Of a stretch of 64,000 bases of DNA, positions 9,912-19,403 are shown piece by piece. Origin of the DNA: Garcia nutans (taxonomy: Eukaryota; Streptophyta; Magnoliopsida; Malpighiales; Euphorbiaceae); the NCBI GenBank assembly GCA_947685225.1, contig CANTUV010000008.1:30558001-30622000 (forward strand), written 5' to 3'. Made by a program: the position numbers and the translations under genes. Within the stretch, counting starts at the first letter, position 1. Each line of letters begins with the position of its first letter. The notes beneath the pieces are model-generated. The model did no database searches, was not told the DNA's origin, and worked only from the letters and a program-made list of their open reading frames with translations.

Positions 9912-12144
9912 TGTAGACCCTTAATTTTTGACCCAATCCGGTCCAATATGTTTTATTTAGTCTAAAATGATTTTTGTTGTCTAATTGGTCCAAAATAATT
10001 TTTATTAAATAATTTTTGCTTTAGTATCTAATTTTTAATAATAAAAAATAGAAATAAACAAATAAAAGTCAAAAAATGAAAATAAAAATAAAAATCAGAG
10101 TCGAAAAAATCGGCGACGAAAAAATCGTCACGCGGGCCTGTGGGCATTTCTCCCGCAGGAAATTCCTGCAAGCGAAATCACTGTGCTATTTCGAACGCAG
10201 AAATTTTCTGCCTGCAAAATAGCCGTAGGAATTTTCTGCCTGCGAAATAGCTTATGGGCCTGCTCCGCGCACGCTGCCGCAGATTTTTTTGCCAGCGCAG
10301 ATTTTTCGCAACAGTTTTTTTTCGGCAGCGCAAATTTTCCGACGCAATTTTTTCGAAACCTAATCCAATTAGGTTTTGGTTTCTTTTTTTTAATAATATT
10401 ACTTACCTTAAGTAATTAGGAATAAACAACCTCAAACCACTATAAATAAGGACCAAAGACAATTAAAAAAGGGGAGGCAAAAATCCAAGAGTAGTTTGGA
10501 AAATTTGAAACCAAATCAAGGAAGGAAAAGAAGAAATTCAATTCAACTCTTTTCTGGAACAGCAGCAGCACGATTTAGAGGATTCAAAGGCAAAAAAAAA
10601 GGCTTGTCTTTGGAGCTAGTTCATCCAAGAAGAATTGTTTTTGGAGAAATCATCAAAAGAAGGTATGTGTTAGTTAATTTTCTTTAATTGTTTTTTTTTT
10701 ACACAGTAGCAAATTTATGAAAACAAAATTAAAAACCTTTGAACTTTAATTTAGTTTTTCTAATGCCAAAAAAACCTTATTTCATTAGTTTATCTTCCAA
10801 AAGGCTTAAAATTGTTATTTTTTCTTCTTAAAAATCTTAAAACTCTAATTGAACATATTTTTCAACAAAACTATGATGTAAATTCTGCTTCTTTTAAAAT
10901 TTTAAAGTAGATTCTATTTCATTCAAAAAGCCTTAAAAAACATCTTTTCTACTTATAAAAACTTTAATTTATTTGTTTAAATTCATAAAATTCCATAAAA
11001 TATCAAATTGATTTCCAAATTCCTAAAAATTATTCACCACCCGTGACCCTACTTCCAAAATATCAAATCCAAATTCAACTTCCAAAATTCAAAATAATGA
11101 ACACTAACACTTTTAAAACCTTAAACCCTAATTTTTATGAACCCTAATCCTTTTAAAACATTAAAAAACATAAAAACCTGAAAACCTAAATTTTACACAT
11201 AGCTTAGGAACCCAATAACAAAAAATCACAAATTAAAGTATTTTAAAGTGTTTAAAACCCTAGTTTCATGATATCATCATTCAAACCTTAATTTTTTTAA
11301 TCAAAGAGTCTTACCAACCCTTTAAAACATAAAACCCTATTTTATTTTAATTCCATAAAAAGTCACAGTAGACATAATTGGACTTTTATTTGCTTTATTC
11401 AATTCCATATTTGATTATGCTTTGATTTATTTCTTATGCATTAATTTATTTAATTTCAATACTTGATTTATTTAATTTATCATGGATGGATGTTTATTTT
11501 ATATTTTGATTAATAGCTTTGATGAATGATTTTTTTTTGAAGAATGATTATTTACTTTTATCAATTAATTTAGATTTCCAAAAGTTATAAGAGGTATGTT
11601 TCCACTTGGTGGGTACCTCATTAGTTAAATCTCATGTAATTTAATTTGCTTTTCTATTTTAGAACCTATGTAAAGGGCATTTTTCTACCTTTTGGTGGGT
11701 GTCCTATTTAGGCATGTGATGTAAGGACATGTTTCCATCCTTGGATGGGTGTCCATTTATTTGCTTTGTTTGGACATTGCTTTGATTTTAATATATTGAT
11801 GCTTTCTTTTAATTATTGTGTGTAATATGGATAATATTATTATATTTAAGAATTTTATAATATTAAGACCTGTAAAGGAGGCCGGTTCCAATGAACCGGG
11901 TGTTGTGGGGGTGCTGGGCCATTTCTCACCTTCCCCATACGTACCCAACTTTCCGAACCCATTAGGGGGTTGGGGATTCCTTAGGAATCGAGTCATCCAC
12001 CCCTTTCTTTTTCCCGGCCCGTCCGGATGGCTACTCTATTTTTCTTCGGACTTAGGTCCGTGTTCTCTAAGGTCCAGAACCTAAACAGTGCCGAAGTCGC
12101 AAGAACCATTCCACCTGGAGCAGGGGCGAAAATCCCCGCTCACA
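9912..12144 (+). repeat. Tat-1 3' LTR
   Basis: The LTR begins TGTAGACCCTTAATTTTTG and ends CCCCGCTCACA. Its second half (about 11580-12144) matches 62095-62667 through shared blocks: AGAGGTATGTTTCCA, GGACATGTTTCCATCCTTGG, GGAGGCCGGTTCCAATGAAC and AGTGCCGAAGTCGCAAGAAC. In Tat-2 the LTR end is followed directly by a primer-binding site, which fixes the right boundary. The short plus-strand frames at 10183-10419, 10496-10687 and 11818-12084 lie inside the LTR and show no protein signature. I could not test a target-site duplication because the 5' LTR is outside the window. Confidence 0.8.
10436..10452 (+). promoter_or_regulatory. Candidate TATA box in the Tat-1 LTR
   Basis: ACTATAAATAAGG at about 10439 lies in the first quarter of the LTR, where an RNA polymerase II start for the element would be expected. 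Position and sequence fit a plant TATA box; there is no direct evidence of use. Confidence 0.4.
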
Positions 12145-12195
12145 GGAGGGTTCAGTCAACCAAATCCTCTAGATGTGCGTAAAGGTAGGCAAAGG
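12145..12195. other. Flank between Tat-1 LTR and organelle DNA
   Basis: About 50 bases follow the LTR end before the AT-rich plastid spacer. I do not recognise them; they may be original host DNA. Confidence 0.35.
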
Positions 12196-12750
12196 TATTA
12201 TATATTTAATATATTTAAAATTCTAGAATTCTAGAATGAATATTCTAGAATATTCTATTTATAAGTATTTAATATTCTAGAAGTCTAGAATGAATATTCT
12301 AGAATATTTTATTTATAAGTATTTATTATTCTATAATTCTAGAATGAATATTCTAGAATATTCTATTTATAAGTAATTTATATTTATATTTATATATTAT
12401 TTCTATTTATATATTTATTTTTAATATTAATATATTTATTATAATTTATTAATTATAATTTATTATTTATAATTTATTATTTTTTATTTTTTTCTATTTT
12501 TTATATACTTTTTTTTTACTATTTTAATATTATTTTCATTTTTTATATTATTTTTTATATATTATTTTCTATATATTAATTGTTTATTTAATTATAATTA
12601 TTTATTTTTTTATATATTTTTATTTTCTATATATTAATTATTTATTTAATTATATCTATAAATTATATTATATATTATAATTATAAATTATATTATATAT
12701 ATTAATATACATTATATTTATTTATATATTTTAATATTTTATTTATTTTT
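12196..12750. repeat. Plastid ndhC-trnV spacer copy with TTCTAGAATATTC tandem repeats
   Basis: Very AT-rich sequence. At 12215-12375 a unit of about 65 bases (GAATATTCTAGAATATTC, then TTTATAAGTATTTA) is repeated three times. The rest is homopolymer-like A/T. It borders the 3' end of trnV, as the ndhC-trnV spacer does in plastomes. The same motif appears in inverse orientation at 16187-16250. Confidence 0.65.
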
Positions 12751-13346
12751 TAGGGCTATACGGACTCTGACTGTAGACCTTCTCGGTAAAACAGATCAAA
12801 CTGATTATTATCAAAATGATTCGAACTTTTTCAAAGACCCAACATGCTTTTTTTTTTTTTTTGCATTGGGCCCATTCTTTAACTGATATAAATAATCAGT
12901 TAGTCTACCATAATTTTCTTGACCGAAAGATAAGAAGATGACTCTATGTGCTCTGATTTATGGAATCAACCTAAGTTAAATGGAATCTCCATCGCCCCGC
13001 TTCTGCTTAAAGAATTAAATATGAAACTTTGTACACCTTAAAGTTCATAGGATAGGATGAAAAGAGAATTTTTTGAGGTCCTTATACTCCTTATGCCTAG
13101 CCTTGAATAGACTAGGTATTCACCTTATCAAGGACTTAAATCAATGATGGGTTCTATTGGGTGTCTAAAAAGGCACCTAAATTGGACCGAACCCTTTGTC
13201 AGGCTATTGTTCTTTTGTTCCCTAAAAATCATGGAGTAAGACATCAATTTTTCAATAAGTCTTTTGATTACATGATGGAATCCTTTGAAAAAAAAACATT
13301 GGCGTGCGCATAAACGAGGTGCTCTACCTAACTAAGCTATAGCCCT
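12751..13346 (-). pseudogene. trnV-UAC: Plastid trnV-UAC copy with group II intron
   Basis: This is a copy of the plastid valine tRNA gene. The 3' exon is 12751-12785 (minus strand ends in CCGTATAGCCCTA) and the 5' exon is 13308-13346 (GGGCTATAGCTTAGTTAGG). The group II intron (12786-13307, about 522 bases) is shorter than usual. Changes in the anticodon-loop end of the 5' exon (GTTTATGC instead of GTTTACAC) and in the T arm of the 3' exon (CAGTCAGAGTC) show it is not functional. Confidence 0.88.
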
Positions 13347-13537
13347 TGTGTTTGTGATACATAATTCATCATGTAGATAATTTCTTGTCAAGATAAATAT
13401 TATATTATCCAACATCCTATTTCTTTGATCGCTTTGATCCGTATTGCTTATAAATGATATTTCATTTATAATTAATATTGCATTTACAACCCATCGATGG
13501 GACAGATTCCATTTCTTTCTCTTTGTGATGATAAATG

Positions 13538-13610
13538 ACCTACTTAACTCAGTGGTTAGAGTATTGCTTTCATATTGCAGGAGTCATTGGTTCAAATCCA
13601 ATAGTAGGTA
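13538..13610 (+). pseudogene. trnM-CAU: Plastid trnM-CAU copy
   Basis: A 73-base tRNA-like sequence runs from ACCTACTTAACTCAGTGG to CAAATCCAATAGTAGGTA. The CAT anticodon is present in CTTTCATATT, but the bases after it (TTGCAG in place of the usual ACGGCG) break the anticodon stem. It lies next to trnV in opposite orientation, as in the plastome. A nuclear copy without CCA processing context is very unlikely to be used. Confidence 0.88.
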
Positions 13611-13866
13611 GAACTTATTAGATATTAGAATCAGTGCTATCTAATAAATTATTTTACTCACCTTATTTACTTTATTGAATTCATTTTTTTCTCTTTTTCA
13701 TTCCATTCTATTTCATTTTTGAATTGAAAAAAAAATTCATTGTATTAGAATCTGATTCTACTTATGATTCTATTCAATTGTCCAAATAAATAAATAGGGT
13801 GTATAAACAGAACTTCTGTTTTTACAGAAGTTCTTTTGATTATTCGGACACACCAACTAGTTATAG

Positions 13867-14040
13867 TTATAAAATTTCATTGATAGCCTCTACGTGTGCC
13901 CTAGCTCGTCTAAGAGCTAGATTTGCCTCAATTATTTGTCTATTTCCTTTCGCTTTTTTTAGGTTAGCTTCTGCTATTTCAAGAGTTTGCTGAGCTTCTT
14001 GTGGATCAATGTCACTGCCCTTCTCTGCATCATTTTCTCC
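13867..14040 (-). pseudogene. atpE: Plastid atpE 3' fragment (ATP synthase epsilon)
   Basis: The minus strand encodes the C-terminal helical part of CF1 epsilon: NDAEKGSDIDPQEAQQTL, then ANLALRRARAHVEA and a stop. It follows trnM in the plastome order. Upstream of the Gly-Gly before NDAEK the sequence no longer matches atpE, so the fragment is cut at about 14040. The open frame extends to 14103 only by chance through foreign sequence. Confidence 0.88.
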
Positions 14041-14427
14041 ACCGATTCTTTCTAGTCTAGCATATTGGTCTATCATTATACCCCGAGAAGGAAAGAATTC
14101 CAATACCCATCATGTCCAAAATTCTTAGAATTTTTTGATATTAGAATAGATTCATAGACCTGGTCGACTGATCCATTTTAAATTAAGACTACTTCTATAC
14201 GCTACTTTCCTCTTCCTTCTATGTCGTAAGGTTAAAACCATTTTTTTTTTTGCCTTCTTGATGTTTTCTAAAATTTTCAAAAAAAAGCTTCTCATAAAAG
14301 TATTTTAATAATGTTTTTAGTGATATTAGTAGTTGCTATTTGAGTGGTTCCTTTTCTATTCATGTCAGCATTTCGTGACCAGACTCCAAAAAATTTTAAA
14401 GAGTTAGAAAGTATAAATTGAAAGACT
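14041..14427. other. Unassigned part of the organelle insert
   Basis: AT-rich sequence between the atpE and petD pieces. A short plus-strand frame near 14310-14425 encodes a hydrophobic stretch with an internal TGA and then FRDQTPKNFKEL. It looks like a plastid membrane-protein piece, but I cannot name it. Confidence 0.4.
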
Positions 14428-15056
14428 TAATTAATACTATTACTTAATACTTTTTTATAGTATGAAAATGCAGTCATTTCCTCTACATTGACCCAATTTA
14501 TGATATTATCAGAGTGAAGTGAAATAAGGGATCTAAAGAATGACAGAGGCTAAACTATATCAGTAACAAGTAAATCCTTTGCATGTAAAAAGTCTCAATA
14601 TTTTTTTGAGATTTTGGAGATAAAGGCCAATCAAATCAAAAGGTCTGAAACGACCTAAAAAGCACTTGATCATGATCATCTTTTAGGCTTACTTGGGTAT
14701 TGAGCATTTATACCTGTAAGAACGAATTCTTTGCAATGGATAATTACAACTCTGTAAAAAGGAATCCAATTCATTTTTTTATTACATAAAATCATTCCTA
14801 TATGGGTAGATGTGGCTAATATAATATAGATTTTATAACATATAGACATACAAGATTTTATTATATAGATACGTTTGATTCGTTTGAGTCTTGCTCGAAC
14901 CAGATGATGAAAAATTATCATGTCTGGTTCCTTCGGAGGATAGATCTATAAGAATTCACCTATTCCAATAATAAAAAAAACCTGACTTAAATGATCTTGT
15001 ATTAAGAGCTAAATTGGCTAAGGGAATGGGTCATAATTATTATGGACCCAAATAAG
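14428..15056 (+). pseudogene. petD: Plastid petD intron end and exon 2 start, copy 1
   Basis: The 3' part of the petD group II intron leads into exon 2 of cytochrome b6/f subunit IV. Exon 2 is recognisable as KPDLNDLVLRAKLAKGMGHN at about 14981-15043, then stops matching after TATTATGGA. The same intron-exon block recurs at 15457-16186. Confidence 0.8.
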
Positions 15057-15456
15057 ACATGTATTTGGACATTTCCTTTCAACTTCAAATTTTTTTTTAT
15101 TTGACATGAATAGTTGAAGCGAATTTTACTAAGAGAAAAATGGAATATGGGAGTGTGTGACTTGGACTATTGATTTGGCCGTGCAGATATATGCCATTAT
15201 CCACCACATTGGAATTAATAACTAAATGTGTCTTTGTTCCAACCGCTGCATAGGGCTCAGACAGATGATAGGCTGGTTCGCTTGAAGAGAATCTTTTCTA
15301 TGATCAGATCCAATCATGTTGTGCATGAACAAGCTCCGTAAAACCCAGTAGAATTAAGTGATGTGATAGAATCTATATTCTATTTTAGCTATTTTACTTA
15401 TTTATACTTAGTTTTTTTTTTATTTATTTCATTTACCTAACATTTCATTTATTTAA
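15057..15456 (+). pseudogene. petD: Plastid petD intron 5' part
   Basis: GTGTGTGACTTG (15152-15163), the kind of start seen in plastid group II introns, followed by about 290 bases that lead into copy 2 of the intron end. It fits the petD intron 5' region, so this piece and copy 2 may be one continuous petD segment, with copy 1 a partial duplicate. The assignment to petD rests on adjacency. Confidence 0.5.
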
Positions 15457-16186
15457 TTACTTAATTAATACTATTACTTAATACTTTTTTACAGTATGAA
15501 AATGCAGTCATTTCCTCTGCATTGACCCAATTTATGATATTATCGGAGTGAAGTGAAATAAGGGATCTAAAGAATGACAGAGGCTAAACTATATTAGTAA
15601 CAAGTAAATCCTTTATATTTAAAAAGTCTAGATATTTTTTTCAAATTTTGGAGATAAAGGCCAATCAAATCAAAAGGTCTGAGATGACCCAAAAAGCACT
15701 CGATCATGATCATCTTTTAGGCCTACTTAGGTAATGAGCATTTATACCTATAAGAACAAATTCTTTGTAATGGATAATTGCAACTCTATAAAAAGGAATC
15801 CAATCCATTTTTTTATTACATTAAATCATTCATATATGGGTGGATGTGGCTAATATAACATAGATTTTATAACATCTAGACATACAAGATTTTTTTATAT
15901 GGATACGTTTAATTTGTTTGATTCTTGCTCGAGCCGGATGATGAAAAATTATCATGTTCGATTCCTTCGGATGATGGATCTATAAGAATTCACCTATCCC
16001 AATAACAAAAAAATTTGACTTAAATGATCATGTATTAAGAACTAAATTGGCTAAGGAAATGGGTCATAATTATTACGGAGAACCCGCATGGCCCAATGAT
16101 CTTTTATATATTTTTCCAATAGTAATTCTAGGTACTATTGCATGTAATGTAGGATTAGCGATTCTATAACCATCAATTATTGGTGA
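15457..16186 (+). pseudogene. petD: Plastid petD intron end and exon 2, copy 2
   Basis: Second copy of the intron end, starting near ATTAATACTATTACTTAATAC, running into exon 2 at about 16014. This copy reads further: KLAKEMGHNYYGEPAWPNDL, then a membrane segment (YIFPIVILGTIACNVGLAIL) ending at a TAA where relatives have Glu. The block differs from copy 1 at many bases, so the duplication is not recent or the copies came separately. Confidence 0.85.
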
Positions 16187-16747
16187 ACTTATAAATAGAA
16201 TATTCTAAAATATTCATTCTAGAATTCTAGAATATTAAATATATTAAATATAGAATACTAAATCTATAACTAAATATATAATAAAATATATAACTAAATA
16301 TATAATAAAATATATAAATAGAATTAGAAAAATTTTTTATTTTAATTTTAAATAGAAAAATAGAATAATAAATTCTTTATAGAATTTAAAAGTGATAAAC
16401 AACTAAACAAAAAATGAAAGTTTTATTTTGAATTCCCCATTTTTAGACAGAATTTGAAGTCAAGTGAAAAGGCAAGAGGAGATTTATATAAGAGCAATAT
16501 CTATTTATACTATATAAATAGACTATATCAATATTATATCAATATCGAAAAAATTGAAGTAAACATAATGGAAAAATTATAGGCGACGAATCTTGAAAGG
16601 AGACATGTACCAAAGCAAACAAAGAAAACTAGGTGGTTAAATCAAAATAAATTGTTCTTTTTACTAATCAGTTATGGATGAGTTACGAATTAATTCCAAT
16701 TTGACTCGACTAATCTAGTATATTTCCAAATTCATAGGAGTGCACCT
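16187..16747. other. Plastid ndhC upstream spacer, inverted relative to 12196-12750
   Basis: Begins with TATAAATAGAATATTCTA-type repeats that are the reverse complement of those at 12215-12375, then runs into the ndhC 5' leader. In the plastome one spacer lies between ndhC and trnV; here it occurs twice, in opposite orientations, about 3.8 kb apart. Confidence 0.6.
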
Positions 16748-17085
16748 ATGTTTCTGATTTACGAATATGATATATTCTGGGCATTTCTAATAATATCAAG
16801 AGTTGTTCCTATTTTAGCATTTTTAATTTTTGGAGTTTTATCCCCGATTAGCAAAGGGCCAGAGAAACTTTCTAGTTATGAATCGGGTATAGAACCAATA
16901 GGCAATGCTTAGTTATAATTTTGAATTCGTTATTATATGTTTGCTCTAGTTTTTGATGTTGAAACTATTTTTATTTATCCATGGGCAATGAGTTTTGATG
17001 TATTGGGGTTGTCCGTATTTATAGAAGCTTTAATTTTCGTGCTTATCCTAATTGTTGGTTTAGTTTATGCATGGAGAATATTCCG
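16748..17085 (+). pseudogene. ndhC: Plastid ndhC copy
   Basis: Starts at ATG 16748 with MFLIYEYDIFWAFLI and continues through PISKGPEKLSSYESGIEP. In-frame stops follow where relatives read GDAWLQFRI (TAG at about 16911 is TGG-derived). The frame resumes with a small deletion in LVFDVET and runs through the second half, SFDVLGLSVFIEALIFVLIL, to YAWR. It codes for an NDH complex membrane subunit in plastids; this copy is dead. Confidence 0.9.
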
Positions 17086-17275
17086 CAAAAATAATGAAAA
17101 AAATAACATTGAGACAATCATGAATTCTATTGAGTTTCCCTTGCTTGATCAAATAACTCAAATTTCATTTATTTCAACTACATCAAAATGATCTTTCAAA
17201 TTGGTCAAGACTCTCCAGTTTATGGCCACTTCTCTATGGTACCAGTTGTTGCTTCATTGAATTTGCTTCTTTAAT
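17086..17275 (+). pseudogene. ndhK: Plastid ndhK 5' fragment
   Basis: Directly after ndhC, as in the plastome. NNIETIMNSIEFPLLDQITQ is readable at about 17104-17160, then a frame change and stops; SLWYQLLLH and a piece of the next segment follow in another frame. It stops at a junction with psaA at about 17276. Confidence 0.82.
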
Positions 17276-17517
17276 AGGCTCACGATTCGGCCGAAATGGG
17301 CACTACATACTTTTTGAAAAATCTCCTCCAAATCACTGGCATGGCTATCGAAATCATGAGCATCGACATATAGGTTCCAGATCCAAGTGGTTGTATTAGG
17401 TCCTTTAGTTATTGTTCTTGAGAAATGATCGGGTCTAGCCCATTTCTCAAAAGAAGTTTGGATGGGATCCCTATCTACCAAAATTTTTACTTTCGGTTCC
17501 AGCGAACGAATAATCAT
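17276..17517 (-). pseudogene. psaA: Plastid psaA 5' fragment
   Basis: Minus-strand start of the photosystem I P700 apoprotein A1: ATG at 17517 gives MIIRSLEPKVKILVDRDPI, followed by WARPDHFSRTITKGPNTTTW and VCSAHFGR. About 80 codons remain, with several substitutions. The start could be extended to 17562 only through the leader. Confidence 0.9.
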
Positions 17518-18212
17518 TGAGTCCTCCTCTTTTCGGATAATACATATAAAGAGACCCTCCAATAGTCAAGTCAAGTAATTAGTGAACTTATGAGAGATGC
17601 TTATAATTAGCTTCTTTTTCTTCTATCTCCTTTTTATCTAGTTTCTTTAGTTATTCACTAGAGCAATTATGATCTGTAAGTTGATCCAGGGCAAGTGTTC
17701 TCATCTATTATGACATAGCCATGGGGTGCTCAATGGACCTTTCTGGATTTTGAATTAATACAAAAAAATTATTTGTGCAATCTAGTGTATTCTTATCTTA
17801 ATTAAAATGTCTTAATTAAAATGAAAATTTTCTAGCATAAACTACTTTAACTTTATTTTTTACTTATGTTTTACTTTACTTTAGTATTACTCTATTCCAA
17901 ATCAGGTGAGAGGTCATTAGTCATTACTAAGAGGCATTCCAGGATCTATTCTATTTATATCTGTGTATCATATATTCCTATGAAATACCAGACGAAAAGG
18001 GATGATTTTAGAAGGGGTATAATGAAATTCATGAAATTCTTTGATTGGTCCTTCCTAGAGAAAGAATATGTTTTATTTGACTAATAGGGATAACAAATAA
18101 TTAATTATAACAAATTTGTTATAAGAAAGAAATATAAAAATATAACAAATACTAAAAAAATACTAAAAAAAACTAAATAAGAAATACAAAACAAAGAGAG
18201 TGCTCTTTTCTT
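17518..18212. other. Plastid psaA-ycf3 spacer copy
   Basis: AT-rich sequence between psaA 5' end and ycf3 exon 3, as in the plastome. A duplicated phrase, CTTAATTAAAATG, occurs at about 17798-17822. The open frame at 17866-18084 has no protein signature. Confidence 0.6.
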
Positions 18213-18352
18213 ATCAGAAACGCCTTGTGATCTTCAACCAATTATGTACTTCAATATAATTTCCAGGAGTAAGTGCTATAGCTTGTTTCCAATACTCTGC
18301 GGCTTGATAAAACCAAACCTCCACAATTTCAGAATCTCCCTGTGTTTTCACA
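18213..18352 (-). pseudogene. ycf3: Plastid ycf3 last exon fragment
   Basis: Minus strand reads FYQAAEYWKQAIALTPGNYI, then a final NWLKITRRF and stop, the conserved end of the photosystem I assembly protein Ycf3. Only part of the last exon is present; it joins ycf2 sequence at about 18353. Confidence 0.88.
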
Positions 18353-18650
18353 TCGAGAATTCTTTGTAGATGAAGAGATATCAAAAGGGCTTCTTATTTC
18401 CCAAACAGATCCTCCTACATCTATATATAAACGCTGTTTATCAAGAATACGCAAGAAAAGCACTTTGAATTGTTGATTTATCGCCAGAGATGGCTTAAAA
18501 CCAATAGTTCATTATCTAATGGATTTTTCTATTCTAATACTCTATCTGATAGTTATCAGTATTTATCAAATTTGTTCCTATCTAATGGAACGCTATTGGA
18601 TCAAATGACAAAGGCATTGTTGAGAAAAGGACTCCAAACCCTATTATTCT
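18353..18650 (+). pseudogene. ycf2: Plastid ycf2 3' fragment
   Basis: Reads FVDEEISKGLL, then LIYRQRWLKTNSSLSNGF and SYQYLSNLFLSNGTLLDQMT, a conserved part near the C-terminus of Ycf2. It has at least one frame change near 18395-18470. In plastomes ycf2 lies in the inverted repeat, far from ycf3, so this is a further joint in the mosaic. Confidence 0.88.
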
Positions 18651-19403
18651 AATTTCGCATATCCAAAAAAAATTATCTTCTTCTATGGCCAGATACAATC
18701 CACTCTTTGATCAAAAGTTGGGTGTAGAGAGGCTATAAAAGTTCTCTTCTCATACAATAAAGCTATTATTTGTTTACACAAAAAGGCGTAGGACTCCCTC
18801 CTTGCAAGAGTGCTAGTGCTTCAATAGCTCCTAGCATTACTTATCTAACTTTACCTTTAATAAGGGTGGGTTATTTCAGATTTCCTATTTCCTCTCCTCA
18901 ACTAGCTGAGCTAGTTTCATTACTGATTGGAAACCATACTTTGATAGTGTACTTTGTAACCCTTCAACTGATTCTTCTTCCTTCTTTTTAGGTATCGTGT
19001 AGAGAAGGACTTCTTTCTCACCCTCACTAACCTTCTGACTAGCCTCATTTCGGCATAGTTGTATGCAAATTGAATATGTCGTAAGGTGCCCCTATTAAAG
19101 AAAAGGCCTTTAGAATGCAACCTTTTGATTCATTGGGTGGCGGGAAGGCATGGTGAAATCCCAGCCCACACCACATGTTCTCTGATTGAAACGACACTTT
19201 TTCTCCGCTTTGGGAATTCCAGCAGATGTGATACTAATTTAGTAAATGGACTCAAGATTTCACTTTTGAAAACAAAAAGAGTTTCCGGGGATATTAGAAA
19301 AAACCTTTCAAATACAAGAATGAAGGAGTGAAGCACACTCGATCGAATTTATATTTTATTCTTTGGTAAATCAATTGCAAAATGTTTCTCTATTTCTACA
19401 ATA
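18651..19403. other. Unidentified sequence between plastid DNA and Tek-B LTR
   Basis: About 750 bases of more balanced composition than the plastid part. Short frames exist on both strands (18770-18991 plus, 19120-18920 minus, 19086-19331 plus), none recognised. Phrases such as GGTGAAATCCCAGCCCACAC look like plant mitochondrial intergenic DNA, but this is only an impression. Confidence 0.35.

Larger units (their letters stand above)
1..12144 (+). mobile_element. Tat-1: decayed Tat-lineage Ty3/gypsy LTR retrotransposon, 5' end outside window
   Basis: Coding order on the plus strand is gag, aspartic protease, reverse transcriptase, RNase H, a second RNase H, integrase, then a long non-coding/antisense region and a 3' LTR. 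The second RNase H next to integrase is the known hallmark of the Tat/Ogre/Retand lineage. All coding parts carry in-frame stops or indels, so it cannot move by itself. The 5' LTR and the start of gag lie to the left of the window. The 3' LTR resembles the one at 61484-62667 (Tat-2), so at least two relatives are present here. Confidence 0.9.
12196..18650. other. Nuclear plastid DNA insert (NUPT), mosaic of several plastome loci
   Basis: Plastid gene pieces lie end to end in an order and orientation not found in a plastome: ndhC-trnV spacer, trnV-UAC, trnM-CAU, atpE 3' end, petD intron and exon (in two copies), the same spacer inverted, ndhC, ndhK start, psaA start, ycf3 last exon and ycf2. 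All genes are partial or carry stops and base changes, and retrotransposons lie on both sides. It is thus nuclear DNA of plastid origin, not a plastome. Fragments seem to have been joined before or during insertion. Confidence 0.88.

Noticed and set aside
10183..10687. Two small plus-strand frames in the Tat-1 LTR
   Set aside because: Low-complexity content (Phe/Ala-rich), no conserved motif, and location inside an LTR.
12215..12375. TTCTAGAATATTC repeats as a satellite or replication origin
   Set aside because: They continue directly into trnV and recur next to ndhC, which fits a plastid spacer better.
13538..13610. Functional tRNA-Met gene
   Set aside because: The anticodon stem is broken and the gene is part of a plastid DNA insert.
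14310..14425. Small membrane-protein frame as a plastid psb/pet gene
   Set aside because: It carries an internal TGA and I could not match it to a named plastid protein.
17866..18084. Open frame of 72 codons in the plastid spacer
   Set aside because: No match to any plastid protein I know, and it lies in the psaA-ycf3 spacer.
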